The position numbers were made by a program, and so were the translations under genes. This document shows, in pieces, positions 54,722 to 63,799 of a stretch of 64,000 bases of DNA. How positions within the stretch are numbered: position 1 is the first letter of the stretch; every line of letters begins with the position of its first letter. This DNA is from Bin5 sp965232575 (GTDB lineage Bacteria; Chloroflexota; Anaerolineae; Caldilineales; Caldilineaceae): NCBI GenBank assembly GCA_965232575.1, contig CBDDPZ010000007.1:62001-126000 (forward strand). The letters are read 5' to 3'. The notes below the pieces were generated by a model. The model was not told where the DNA came from. It made no database searches and saw only the letters and a list, made by a program, of their open reading frames with translations.

Positions 54722-56239
54722 GTGGCCCGCGCCGTCTTTCTCGGCTCCGCGCCCACGCCGGCCGCGGCCAACCAGGGACTGGATGAACGCTACATCAAGC
54801 TCGGTTGCGCCATGCCGGGCGAAAACGTCTCCGACTTCGGCGACGCCCTGCGCCGACTGGCCGACAGCGCCACCTACCTCTACCGCGACGGCGCCCGTTA
54901 CTGGTATTCGACCCAGCCCACCGTGATCAATCTGGCCGCGGACCGGGCCGAGGAGCTGCGCCGCGATCCCCACAAGGTGGAGCGCGAGATCGAAAAGCGG
55001 CTAAGGGAAGAACTGAAGACAAAGGGCGAATTCAAGCGCGTGCACCTCTTTCCCGATTCCGGGCAGGACGTCCAGGATGATACGGATGTAGGGCTGGTCG
55101 TGCTTGGCGTCCAGGCCGCGCACACCAGCGGCGCCGAGGCCAGCCCGGCTTTGGACGCGGCCAGCGGCATCCTCGAGTCCAGGGGCACAGCGCCCCGCCT
55201 CTTCCGCAACGCGCTCCTCTTTCTGGCTGCCGACGAAGCGCGGCATCAGGACCTTGACGAGGCGGTCAGGCGCTACCTGGCCTGGCGCTCGATTCTCGAA
55301 GACCGTGAAGCGCTCGACCTGCCCCCGCACCAGGTGCGCCAGGCGGAACAGCAGACCGAATCGGTCGATGGCACGATCAATGCCCGCATCGGCGAGACCT
55401 TCCAATGGCTGCTGATTCCGAGCCAGAAGACGCCCCAGCTGCCCGTGGCGTGGCAGAAAATCCGCCTGCGCGGTTCAGGCCCCCTGGCACAGCAGGCCAG
55501 CCGCCGCCTGCTCAACGATGAGATGCTCGTCACCTCCATGGCCTGTACCCGGTTGCGCATGGAGTTGGACCGCGTGCCCCTCTGGCGCGGGAATCATGTT
55601 TCCGTGCGCCAGCTTGTGGACGACTTCGCCCGCTACATCTATCTGCCGCGATTGCAGCAACCGGACGTCCTGCTGGACGCAGTCAGGGATGGCGTGTTGC
55701 TGGTGACCTGGGCGCAGGACTCGTTCGCCTTCGGGGACGCGTACGATGAAGAGAAGGAACGCTATCCCGGCCTGCGCGTCGGGCAGGGACTCTTTATCGA
55801 CGAGACCTCTGCAGGTCTGCTGGTCAAGCCGGACGTTGCCCAGCGGCAGATGGACGCAGAAAGGGTTGACGAACGGCCTGACACCGGTACGGACGATGAC
55901 ACTGTAACAGGTGATGGCACTGGACCCGACGAAGAAACCGGAACTGTCGATGTCACAGGCACAAAAGAGGCGAAAGTTTCGGTTGGGGACACCTACATTG
56001 CCAAGGTGAAGCGCTACCACGGCTCTGTCAACCTGGACCCGACCCGCCCCGGCCGCGACGCAGGCCAGATCGCGGAAGAGGTGATCTCACACCTGTCCGG
56101 GCTGACCGGCGCCACAGTGAGACTGACCCTGGAGATCGAGGCCGACATCCCCGATGGCGCGCCGGACATCGTAGTGCGCACCGTCACCGAGAACAGCCGG
56201 ACGCTGAAGTTCAGCGACAGCGGTTTCGAAAAAGAGTGA
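54722..56239 (+). CDS. DUF499 ATPase, C-terminal part (frameshifted)
   Basis: 505 aa continuation of the preceding gene: ARAVFLGSAPTPAAANQGLD, LCP-type WYSTQPTVINLAADRAEE, a long helical middle and an acidic Thr/Asp/Gly linker (about 370-410: DTGTDDDTVTGDGTG). A small C-terminal alpha-beta domain (VKRYHGSVNLDPTRPGRDAG) ends the protein. The repaired protein would be about 1130 aa, normal for the family. A genuine truncation, or a single-base error, separates the halves. Confidence 0.78.
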   Translation: MARAVFLGSAPTPAAANQGLDERYIKLGCAMPGENVSDFGDALRRLADSATYLYRDGARYWYSTQPTVINLAADRAEELRRDPHKVEREIEKRLREELKTKGEFKRVHLFPDSGQDVQDDTDVGLVVLGVQAAHTSGAEASPALDAASGILESRGTAPRLFRNALLFLAADEARHQDLDEAVRRYLAWRSILEDREALDLPPHQVRQAEQQTESVDGTINARIGETFQWLLIPSQKTPQLPVAWQKIRLRGSGPLAQQASRRLLNDEMLVTSMACTRLRMELDRVPLWRGNHVSVRQLVDDFARYIYLPRLQQPDVLLDAVRDGVLLVTWAQDSFAFGDAYDEEKERYPGLRVGQGLFIDETSAGLLVKPDVAQRQMDAERVDERPDTGTDDDTVTGDGTGPDEETGTVDVTGTKEAKVSVGDTYIAKVKRYHGSVNLDPTRPGRDAGQIAEEVISHLSGLTGATVRLTLEIEADIPDGAPDIVVRTVTENSRTLKFSDSGFEKE

Positions 56240-56339
56240 AAAATCAAATTTAGCGCCCGACTCCAATCCTATGGCATCCTGGAAACGATTTGCGTTTTAC
56301 CCGGACAGCGCCAACGCGAAACGAGGCAACTCCCCCCCA

Positions 56340-57302
56340 ATGAAGGCGCCTGTACTGGCCTGGACGACCCTATCCGTCAACACAATTGTCATACTGCAGG
56401 GAGCCCTCGTCAGAGCCACCGGCGCCGGAGCCGGCTGCGGACGCGACTGGCCGCGCTGCCAGGGCGAAATCCTGCCTCTGGAACACGGACTGGCCACCTG
56501 GATGGAGTTCTCGCATCGCGCCCTTTCGGGGGTGGCCCTGCTGATGGGTATCTGGCTGCTTGTGAAAGCGGTGCGCCTGCGGCATGACCTACCCGGCTTC
56601 CTGCCCTTCGCCATAGCATCGGCCATCTTCCTGTTGATTGAAGCTCTCATCGGCGCGGGTACCGTCCTCACCGGACTCACCGGCGACAACGTATCCGTTG
56701 CCCGCGGCCTGCTGGTCGCATTTCACCTGCTCAATTCCATGCTGCTGGTGGGAGCGCTGGCGCTTGCTACCGTTCATGCCTATCCCGGCCAAACCTGGCC
56801 GCCGGTCTGGACGGGTCAAACCGGGTTGAAAATCCTTATTGGTGTGGGCCTGCTGGGGATGATGATTCTGATGTTTTCGGGAGGAATCGCCGCCATGGGC
56901 AATACCATGTTTCCACCGGAATCCCTGCAAGAAGGATTGACCGACGACTTCAGCCCCCAGGCCCATCCGCTTATTCGCCTGCGGATACTGCATCCGTTCC
57001 TTGGAATTGGCGTCGGCGCCTACCTTTGGGTAAGCTACGCCGTAACGGGTTGGTTCAAACGCGCGCCGCAGGTCCGGCGTTTCCGCAAAATGCTCCTGGC
57101 AGTCTACGCCGTACAACTGCTCGTGGGGACAATAAATCTGGCCATGCTGGGTCCGATTCCGCTCCAGCTTCTACACCTTGCACTGGCCGTAGCGGCCTTT
57201 GGACTATGGTCTGTCGTCGGCTGGCTGACTCTGTGTTCTCCCCGCACCGGCAGCGTCCTGCCATCCGTACCCTGGCACGCGAAAGAGTCCCAGCCTTCAT
57301 GA
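56340..57302 (+). CDS. ctaA: Heme A synthase (COX15/CtaA)
   Basis: 320 aa, about eight membrane helices. GALVRATGAGAGCGRDWPRC (paired Cys of the CtaA extracellular loop), MEFSHRALSGVALLMG (heme-ligand His) and FHLLNSMLLVGALAL (His) are diagnostic. Converts heme O to heme A for aa3-type cytochrome oxidase. An in-frame ATG at 56271 would add 23 unrelated residues. The stop overlaps the ATG of ctaB by 4 bp (ATGA). Confidence 0.9.
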   Translation: MKAPVLAWTTLSVNTIVILQGALVRATGAGAGCGRDWPRCQGEILPLEHGLATWMEFSHRALSGVALLMGIWLLVKAVRLRHDLPGFLPFAIASAIFLLIEALIGAGTVLTGLTGDNVSVARGLLVAFHLLNSMLLVGALALATVHAYPGQTWPPVWTGQTGLKILIGVGLLGMMILMFSGGIAAMGNTMFPPESLQEGLTDDFSPQAHPLIRLRILHPFLGIGVGAYLWVSYAVTGWFKRAPQVRRFRKMLLAVYAVQLLVGTINLAMLGPIPLQLLHLALAVAAFGLWSVVGWLTLCSPRTGSVLPSVPWHAKESQPS

Positions 57303-58219
57303 TAGATACTGCTTCCGGTCTGCCCGCCGCCACCTGGCGCGACTACCTGACCCTGACCAAACCCAAAGTCATCTCACTTCTCCTCTTCACCGCGGTCTGC
57401 CCCATGTTTATCGCCGCCCGCGGCCTTCCCCCCTGGCTGCCCCTCCTCGGCGTCCTGATTGGCGGATACATGGCCACCGGCGGCGCCGGCGTCTTCAACA
57501 TGGTGCTGGACCGGGACATAGACGGACAGATGCGCCGCACCGCCAAAAGACCTCTTGTGACCGGCGTCATCAGTGTGCGCAACGCCGTCGTATTCGGGCT
57601 CCTGCTCAGCATAGGCGCGTTCCTGGTCCTGTGGCTGACAGCCAACCTGCTGACCGCCCTGCTGGCCTGGTTCGGCCTGCTCTACTACGTGATCGTGTAC
57701 ACCGCCTGGCTCAAACGGAGCACGTGGCAGAACATCGTCATCGGCGGCGCCGCAGGATCCGTCATGCCCCTGCTGGGGTGGGCTGCCGTCACAAATGGAC
57801 TGGACTGGATGGCCGGCCTGCTGTTCGTTCTGATCTTCATGTGGACGCCCGTACATTTCTGGGCGCTGGCGTTTCTGGTCAAGGATCAGTACGAGGCTGT
57901 AGGCATACCCATGGCGCCTGCCGTGCTTGGCAGCAAACGCACCTTGCAGCAGATGCTCGTCTATGCCGCCCTGACGATACTGGCCTCCCTGGCGCCGTTC
58001 GTCATAAACGAGGCCGGATGGCTCTATTCTGGGGTTGCGGTCTTGTTGAACGTTCTGTTGTTACGAAAAGTGGTCAGGCTCTATCGCCAGGTCGGAGAGG
58101 GGCAGGAAGTAGGCCGCAAAGAGGCCCTCGATCTCTACAAATACTCCATGCTGTACCTGGCCCTGGTATTCCTGGCCCTGGTTGCGGATCGTACTTTGCC
58201 ATTCACATTCTCCATATAA
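57299..58219 (+). CDS. ctaB: Protoheme IX farnesyltransferase (CtaB/COX10)
   Basis: 306 aa UbiA-family polytopic prenyltransferase. First Asp motif is NMVLDRDIDGQMRRTAKRPL (about residue 65-84), with KPKVISLLLFTA at the start. The second motif region is FLVKDQYEAVGIPMAP. Adds farnesyl to heme b to give heme O, the substrate of CtaA. Overlap with ctaA shows an operon, and both imply aerobic respiration with a heme A oxidase. The open frame extends to 57026 within ctaA, but the ATG at 57299 matches the family. Confidence 0.93.
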   Translation: MIDTASGLPAATWRDYLTLTKPKVISLLLFTAVCPMFIAARGLPPWLPLLGVLIGGYMATGGAGVFNMVLDRDIDGQMRRTAKRPLVTGVISVRNAVVFGLLLSIGAFLVLWLTANLLTALLAWFGLLYYVIVYTAWLKRSTWQNIVIGGAAGSVMPLLGWAAVTNGLDWMAGLLFVLIFMWTPVHFWALAFLVKDQYEAVGIPMAPAVLGSKRTLQQMLVYAALTILASLAPFVINEAGWLYSGVAVLLNVLLLRKVVRLYRQVGEGQEVGRKEALDLYKYSMLYLALVFLALVADRTLPFTFSI

Positions 58220-58379
58220 CCACCCACCCCCATTCAATTCAATTCTCGACCCTGAGTGAGCCAAGCAAAGGTGTTCTCTCTCCTCACTCACTCTTCGCCT
58301 TCAAGCGCCCGCGGGCAGAATCGGGCCGTCTCCCGCCAAATTCTCGTGCCCTACGACCACGATCTGCGGCGGCCACAAA

Positions 58380-58500
58380 TAGTGCTCTTCATGGCCCTCA
58401 GAGTCCTTCGTGGTTAGGACGAAGAGTTCTTCGCGGTCCTTCGTGGAAAAAAGGGAAGTTGCAGTTGCCGTTCTCCGCGGCCCTCCGTAGACCAAAAACA
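58380..58500. repeat. Degenerate CTTCGTGG repeats in a gene-free stretch
   Basis: Imperfect copies of CTTCGTGG followed by an A/G-rich tract (GAAGAGTTCTTCGCGG, CCTTCGTGGAAAAAAG), like those at 50400-50545. The surrounding 58220-58950 region has no recognisable gene; its short ORFs are compositionally random. Confidence 0.5.
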
Positions 58501-58953
58501 CAACAACCTTAATTTCGACGACAGCGGCTTTGAGAGGGGCAAGAGAGGAAAAGAGAAAGGAATTTGGACAAGGCACTAACGTCCAAGTATGAATCGTAAA
58601 GTCGCTGCTCGTTAGTTGTCTTGTTGATCTATTTCGGGCATTCTCTCGAGCATTTCGCGGCGTGGCGCACGACGTGAATTTGAGCCCAGTACGAACACCG
58701 TTGCTAACCCTATAAGGTCTAAACCGATGAGAATGCCTCCAGCCCTCCGAGAAATGTTGGCTTCGCGTATGAATAGTATAAGTAATCTCTATACCTATCC
58801 ATTATACTGTCTTGCATTCTTGACTTGATGGAAAACATGCGTGATCTCCGGCGCCGGCTGAAACACTTCCCGGTACCGGCACACGCCGAACGGGGTGGGT
58901 ATCAGCTCAGACGGGAAGACAGCGTTCAATTTAGGCGATGTGCTCTGGCAAAG

Positions 58954-58959
58954 TATAAT
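58954..58959 (+). promoter_or_regulatory. Possible -10 box of vapBC with flanking direct repeats
   Basis: TATAAT at 58954-58959 flanked on each side by TGGCAAA, 33 bp before the vapB ATG. A TTAGGC 17 bp upstream is a poor -35. The paired TGGCAAA could be an operator for VapB autorepression. Confidence 0.35.
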
Positions 58960-58991
58960 CTTGGCAAAACAGACTCTTATCTGGAGGGATC

Positions 58992-59204
58992 ATGCGTATC
59001 TCTGAACAAGGACAGGTTACCATTCCCAAGTATCTGCGGGATCGTTTCGGTATGACTGCCAATGTCGAGGTCGATATCACACCAACCGAGCAAGGTCTCC
59101 TGATTCGGAAACGGGATGTTGACAAACATCCCGTGGAGCGCGTCTACGGCATCCTGAACGGAGGAAATACCGACGATTATCTCGACGAAGTGCGCGGAAG
59201 ATGA
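58992..59204 (+). CDS. vapB: VapB-type antitoxin, SpoVT/AbrB fold
   Basis: 70 aa. N-terminal swapped-hairpin motif RISEQGQVTIPKYLRDRFG is the AbrB/MazE-type DNA-binding domain; the C-terminal HPVERVYGILNGGNTDDYLD wraps the toxin active site in such pairs. GGAGGG precedes the ATG. Stop overlaps the vapC start by 4 bp. Confidence 0.88.
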   Translation: MRISEQGQVTIPKYLRDRFGMTANVEVDITPTEQGLLIRKRDVDKHPVERVYGILNGGNTDDYLDEVRGR

Positions 59205-59596
59205 TTACCGCTGTCGATACGAGCGTCGTTCTGGACGTATTTCTTCCCGATGACCGCTTTGGTCCGCAATCGCTGGAAAGACTTCGTAACGCCTACGATC
59301 AAGGGACCATTCTGATCTGTGATATTGTCTATGCCGAGCTTGTTCCAGCCTTCCCGGATCGCACCACGCTGGATGAAGCGCTGCGGGAAATAGGCGCGAC
59401 CGTTTCTCCGATTGATACTGAAGTGGCCCATGAAGCTGGAGTGCGCTGGGCTCAATACAGGCAGGCCGGCGGACCACGCAGCAGGATAATGACAGACTTC
59501 CTGATTGGAGCCCACGCACTTACGGCGGCCGACACCTTTCTCACACGGGATAGTGGTTTTTTCGCAACCTACTTCCCGGAATTAACGGAGTTGTAA
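59201..59596 (+). CDS. vapC: VapC-type PIN-domain toxin
   Basis: 131 aa PIN-domain RNase. The acidic residues are Asp6 (AVDTSVVLDVF), Glu46 (DIVYAELVPAF), Asp99 (MTDFLIGAHA) and Asp117 (FLTRDSGFF), which chelate Mg. Type II toxin neutralised by the overlapping antitoxin. Complete length; appears functional. Confidence 0.9.
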   Translation: MITAVDTSVVLDVFLPDDRFGPQSLERLRNAYDQGTILICDIVYAELVPAFPDRTTLDEALREIGATVSPIDTEVAHEAGVRWAQYRQAGGPRSRIMTDFLIGAHALTAADTFLTRDSGFFATYFPELTEL

Positions 59597-59664
59597 GCAG
59601 GCAGCACCGCTGCACCAAGACGCTGCCCGGCGTCGTTCGATACAGTTAGAACCAGTGGACACAC

Positions 59665-59715
59665 AAACAGAAACGTCCCCCTTGTGGGGGACGTCGGATT
59701 AACGATCATATTGAA
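59665..59715 (-). repeat. GACGTCCCCC hairpin element, copy 2
   Basis: Minus strand: GATCGTTAAT then CCGACGTCCCCC-ACAA-GGGGGACGT (9-bp stem, 59673-59694) and TTCTGTTTG. Parallel to copy 1 at 47246-47300 in order and spacing, but without the second palindrome. It lies 70 bp after vapC. Confidence 0.6.
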
Positions 59716-59803
59716 GAAATCGCCCGCACACCAATCTCTATCTTCAGGGGACACGAAAGGACCTGGCGAACAGAATCATCCTCGTAGCCCTGAACAACCC
59801 CAC

Positions 59804-60136
59804 TCACTCCTCCCAAACATACTCCTCCCGCACCGGCTGAAACACATCGAGAATCCGGCACCGCGTAATCGCCTTCCCCGAATGTTCAGCCCCGCCCGGA
59901 ATCACATACACATCCCCCGGCCCCAGCACCCGCGTCTCCCCGCCCGTGATCCGGATCTCAAACTGGCCCTCAAACATATTGATCACCTGCTCGTGCGGAT
60001 GCGAATGGGCCGGCAGCGGCGAATCCGCCGCAACATCCCAGTACACAAACGTCATATTCTCGCTGTGAATGAACTTCCCCACAAACCCCGGGAACAGACC
60101 CCGCTCCTTCACCTCATCCAGATTATAAACAGTCAT
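59804..60136 (-). CDS. Cupin-domain protein
   Basis: 110 aa single cupin. Motif 1 is PLPAHSHPHEQVINMFEGQ (about 40-58) and motif 2 PGDVYVIPGGAEHSG (about 76-90), giving a His/Glu metal site. Often a sugar isomerase or dioxygenase-like regulator; function not definable. Start at 60136 with GGAGAGGGAG upstream. It is the last gene of the minus-strand group with the oxidoreductase and epimerase, suggesting a sugar-acid or polyol pathway. Confidence 0.82.
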   Translation of the reverse strand: MTVYNLDEVKERGLFPGFVGKFIHSENMTFVYWDVAADSPLPAHSHPHEQVINMFEGQFEIRITGGETRVLGPGDVYVIPGGAEHSGKAITRCRILDVFQPVREEYVWEE

Positions 60137-60190
60137 CTCCCTCTCCCACCTGTCATGCGTATGATTCCCACGGACCACTAACCACTGACG

Positions 60191-61147
60191 CTAACCCCTG
60201 CCGTCCGCGCCCTCCAACTGCGCCACCAGCGCCATCGAATGGATCGCGTCGCGAATATCCGTCAGCGGCTTTTCACCCTTGCGCACGCAGTCCACAATAT
60301 GCTCGTGCATCGTCAGCACGCCGTCGTAGCGGCTCGTGTCCGCCTCGTCCACGCCGTCGATCTGCCAGCCGCCCAGCGTGCGCGCCTCGTCCTCCTCCGT
60401 GATCTCGATCTCGTGCGGGATCTTGAAATAGCAGCCCACGCCCGTGCCGTGCAGCTCCCCGCGCAGCACGCGCCCGCCCGACGCCCGGTTCCCGTGGATA
60501 ATACCCGTCGCCCCGTTGTCGAAGCGCACCAGCCCCGTATAGCAGTTCCGGTAATCGCTGTCGAAACGGTCCTGGTAGGCCGTCACCTCCACCGGCTCGC
60601 CGCCCACCATATAACGCACCAGGTCGACCACGTGGCACAGATCGTCCCAGTTCGTCGTCGTGAAACTGAACGCCTTTTCGCCCAGCATCCGCTTGTGGAA
60701 AATGCCCACCGCCGTCGAGACCGGCCCCAACCGCGCCACCTGCCGCATCGCCTCCCGCGTCACCGCCGCATGGCGCCGCTGGAAACCCACCGCGCAGATC
60801 ACATCGTTGGCCACCGCCGCATCGTGGATCTGCTGCACCTCGTCCATGTTCATGCCCGGCGGCTTTTCGATGAAAATGTGCTTGCCCGCGTTCAGACAGT
60901 CCAGCGCCGGTTGCAGCAGCCAGCGCTCGTGCATCACGCAGTAGACCAGGTCGGGTTCCACCTCCGCCAGCATCCGCTGGTGGTCGTCATAGCGGTATTG
61001 GAAATCGTAGGCCACCGCCACCTCGTGCAGGCGCGCCTCGTCCAGCTCGCAGGCCGCCACCATCTCCACTTCCGGCAGACGGTTTACGTTCGGATAATGC
61101 GCGTTCTGGCTGCGCGGCCCGGCGCCGATAAATGCGGTTCGAAGCAT
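60191..61147 (-). CDS. Gfo/Idh/MocA-family oxidoreductase
   Basis: 318 aa. Rossmann start RTAFIGAGPRSQNAHYPNVN (residues 3-22), then DLVYCVMHE, HIFIEKPPGMNMDEV (conserved EKP with catalytic Lys) and a C-terminal alpha-beta domain. NAD(P)-dependent dehydrogenase of sugars or inositols. The ATG overlaps the epimerase stop by one base, so the two are cotranscribed. Confidence 0.9.
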   Translation of the reverse strand: MLRTAFIGAGPRSQNAHYPNVNRLPEVEMVAACELDEARLHEVAVAYDFQYRYDDHQRMLAEVEPDLVYCVMHERWLLQPALDCLNAGKHIFIEKPPGMNMDEVQQIHDAAVANDVICAVGFQRRHAAVTREAMRQVARLGPVSTAVGIFHKRMLGEKAFSFTTTNWDDLCHVVDLVRYMVGGEPVEVTAYQDRFDSDYRNCYTGLVRFDNGATGIIHGNRASGGRVLRGELHGTGVGCYFKIPHEIEITEEDEARTLGGWQIDGVDEADTSRYDGVLTMHEHIVDCVRKGEKPLTDIRDAIHSMALVAQLEGADGRG

Positions 61148-62166
61148 CAGGAAACTCCTTCCCAGTCGTAGTCAATGAAACCTTCATCCCGCGCCAGCAG
61201 CGCCGACTCGATCATCGCGCGCAGGTCGCCGCGGGGCCGGAAATTAATCAGGCTGCGTGCCTTCGTGTTGTCATGGTCGTACTGGTAGCGCACCGGCACC
61301 CGCACCTCCAGCGGCTCGACGCCGCTCTTTTCCGTCAGGATCGCCGCCGCCTCCGGGAAGCTGAACGGGGCCGGCGCCCCGCAGTTGAACGAATCGTCCA
61401 CCGCGCCCGGCTCCTCCACCGCGCACACCAGCAGATGAGCGATGTCCCGCGCGTCGTTCGGCTGGTAGACCCACGGGCGTCCATCCAGGTCGCGCACGCT
61501 GCACGGCTGGTTTTCGTCCTCCGCCCGCGCCAGCACATCATGCCACAGCTCCGTGCCGTCGGCCATGTACAGCTCACCCAGCGGCGTGTTCTGTCCCCGC
61601 TCCAGCAGGCTTGCCACCGCGCCCACCGTAAACCGGCCCAGAATCGCGTCGCCCGACTGCACGTGGCTCGGCCGCACGATCGAGTAGCGCAGCCCCGTCT
61701 CACGCGCCGCCATCTTCGTGAACTCTTCACCGATCAGCTTGCCCAGCGAATACTCGCCCATCGGCCGCTTCGGATGGCGCTCGTCCACCGGGTGGTACGC
61801 GCACGCGATCGTCTCGCCGTTGTTGGGAAATACGCCCGAAGAACTCGTATACACCAGCCGCTCCAGCCGGTCCGCATGCGCGCCGCACACCCGCGAGATC
61901 AGCCGGTCGATCTGCATGTTGTTGTCAAACTGGGGCCCGACAATGTTGGCCGTGTGAATGACCGCGTCCACACCTGCCACCGCGCCTTCCACAAACGCCT
62001 CATCCGTCAGATCGCCTGCCGCCAGCTCGATATCCAGCCCCTCCAGACGTCCCAGCGCCGGGTCGTCCGGCAGCACAGTGCCCCGCACCTCGTGGTTGCG
62101 CTCCAGCAACTGCCGCACAAGCCGGCAGCCGACCTGACCGGCCGCGCCGGCGACAAGAATTTTCAT
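61147..62166 (-). CDS. NAD-dependent epimerase/dehydratase (extended SDR)
   Basis: 339 aa. NAD-binding GAAGQVGCRLVR (residues 7-18), VIHTANIVG, VYTSSSGVF (Ser), and YSLGKLIGEE (catalytic Tyr/Lys). Similar to UDP-sugar 4-epimerases and related dehydratases. Substrate unknown; neighbours (Gfo/Idh oxidoreductase, cupin) suggest sugar metabolism. Confidence 0.9.
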   Translation of the reverse strand: MKILVAGAAGQVGCRLVRQLLERNHEVRGTVLPDDPALGRLEGLDIELAAGDLTDEAFVEGAVAGVDAVIHTANIVGPQFDNNMQIDRLISRVCGAHADRLERLVYTSSSGVFPNNGETIACAYHPVDERHPKRPMGEYSLGKLIGEEFTKMAARETGLRYSIVRPSHVQSGDAILGRFTVGAVASLLERGQNTPLGELYMADGTELWHDVLARAEDENQPCSVRDLDGRPWVYQPNDARDIAHLLVCAVEEPGAVDDSFNCGAPAPFSFPEAAAILTEKSGVEPLEVRVPVRYQYDHDNTKARSLINFRPRGDLRAMIESALLARDEGFIDYDWEGVS

Positions 62167-62242
62167 GGGGTCCCCTTTTTGGTTGCCGGTGGCCGCCTGC
62201 CACTGGCTGGTGGTGTAGGACTTCAGTCAAACAACGAGCGGA

Positions 62243-63799
62243 CTACTGCTCCTCTTCCAAAGCCTCATTCAGATACCCGACCACGTCGCGGAAAGAGATA
62301 ATCCCCGTCGGCTGGCCGCTGTCATCCACCAGCGGCAGGTGACGGAAGCCATGGATCGACATCAGATTCAGCGCCTGCGCGATCGGCAGGTCCGACTTCA
62401 ATGTCAGCGGGTCCGGCGTCATGTAGTCGGTGATCGTCTGCTGCGCCAAGTCATCGACAAGCCCGGCGACCCGGTTGAGCACATCCCATTCCGTGAAGAT
62501 GCCCATCAGCCGGTCCTCTTCATCGGTCACCAGCACACAGCCGATGTTGTGCCGGTTCATCTGCCGGATCGTCCGTGCCAGAGAGCTCCGTTTGCCCACA
62601 GTGATAGGCACGTTCGGTTCCAGCTCCGCCAGCGTACTGGTCACCAGCAAATCCTGAAACTCTGACAGGACCTCTGCCGGCATCTCCATCTCATCGATAT
62701 ACTCTTCATCCAACCCGGTAATCGGCATCTCGTCGAAGTCCGAAGAGCTCGGGGTAATCTCTCTCGCCTCGGTCTCCTCTCTCTCCTCCACCGTCCACAG
62801 ATCTGCCGCCAGGTAGAGCTGATTCAGGTCACCGGCGCCCCGCTGCGCCTGGGCCGTCTCCACCTGCGCCATCAGTTCGGCCGTGTAGTCCGGTTTACGC
62901 ACATCGCGGATCACGCCCATCGCCGCCGGGTAATCGGGAAACTCCATGCTGCCCAGAATCGACGCCAGCGGCCTCGACGTCGCATCATGGACCAGGATCT
63001 CATCCAAGTCCACCTCATCCAGCGACACAACCTCCGGCGTAAAGCCGTTCAACCGGATCCCCTTGTCCCGGTCTTTGCCGAAAATCATGTGCTTGCCGTG
63101 TTCCAGGTAGAGGATCGAGTCGTCCCGGTTCTTGCGGTCACTCAGCTCCGTCCACTCGTTCGGGTTGAAGATCACGCAGTTCTGATAAATCTCCAGGAAG
63201 GACGCCCCCCGGTGTTCGGCGGTTCGCTCCAGTATGGCGGCCAGATGCTGAGGGTGCGAATCGATCGAACGCGCCACAAAGGTCGCCTCCGCGGCCAGCG
63301 CCACCGCGATCGGATTCAGCGGCTGCTCCATCGAGCCCATCGGTGATGATTTCGTCACCGTGCCCGGACGCGACGTCGGCGAGTACTGGCCCTTTGTCAA
63401 CCCGTAGATCCTGTTGTTGAAGAGCACGATGTTCAGATTGATATTGCGCCGGATCGCATGCAGCAGATGGTTGCCGCCGATCGAAAGGCCGTCCCCGTCC
63501 CCGGTAATCACCCACACGCTCAAGTCCGGATTCGCGATCGCAAGCCCCGTGGCCAGCGCCGGCGCCCGTCCATGAATGCTGTGGATGCCGTACGTGTTCA
63601 TGTAATAGGGGAACCGGCTGGAGCAGCCAATGCCGGAAATAAAGACCGTCTTCTCCTTCGCCACGCCGGTCTCCGGCAGCACGCGCTGCATCTGCGCCAG
63701 GATGGAATAGTCACCGCAGCCGGGGCACCAGCGCACCGTCTGGTCGGACACGAAATCCTTGCGCGTCAGCGTGATTTCCTCTGTCGCTACAGTACTCAT
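62243..63799 (-). CDS. korB: 2-oxoacid:ferredoxin oxidoreductase beta subunit fused to CBS domains
   Basis: 518 aa. The N-terminal 340 residues are the TPP-binding beta subunit: WCPGCGDYSI (about 24), SGIGCSSRFPYYMNTYG, HGRAPALATGLAIANPDLSV, GDGDGLSIGGNHLLHA and NNRIYGLTKGQYSPTS. From about 395 there are two CBS domains (VGKRSSLARTIRQMNRHNIG, YMTPDPLTLKSDLPIAQALN, HGFRHLPLVDDSG) joined by an acidic linker. Typical beta subunits are 290-350 aa, so the adenine-nucleotide-sensing CBS pair is an addition. The stop of korA abuts the ATG (TAG ATG). Confidence 0.9.
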   Translation of the reverse strand: MSTVATEEITLTRKDFVSDQTVRWCPGCGDYSILAQMQRVLPETGVAKEKTVFISGIGCSSRFPYYMNTYGIHSIHGRAPALATGLAIANPDLSVWVITGDGDGLSIGGNHLLHAIRRNINLNIVLFNNRIYGLTKGQYSPTSRPGTVTKSSPMGSMEQPLNPIAVALAAEATFVARSIDSHPQHLAAILERTAEHRGASFLEIYQNCVIFNPNEWTELSDRKNRDDSILYLEHGKHMIFGKDRDKGIRLNGFTPEVVSLDEVDLDEILVHDATSRPLASILGSMEFPDYPAAMGVIRDVRKPDYTAELMAQVETAQAQRGAGDLNQLYLAADLWTVEEREETEAREITPSSSDFDEMPITGLDEEYIDEMEMPAEVLSEFQDLLVTSTLAELEPNVPITVGKRSSLARTIRQMNRHNIGCVLVTDEEDRLMGIFTEWDVLNRVAGLVDDLAQQTITDYMTPDPLTLKSDLPIAQALNLMSIHGFRHLPLVDDSGQPTGIISFRDVVGYLNEALEEEQ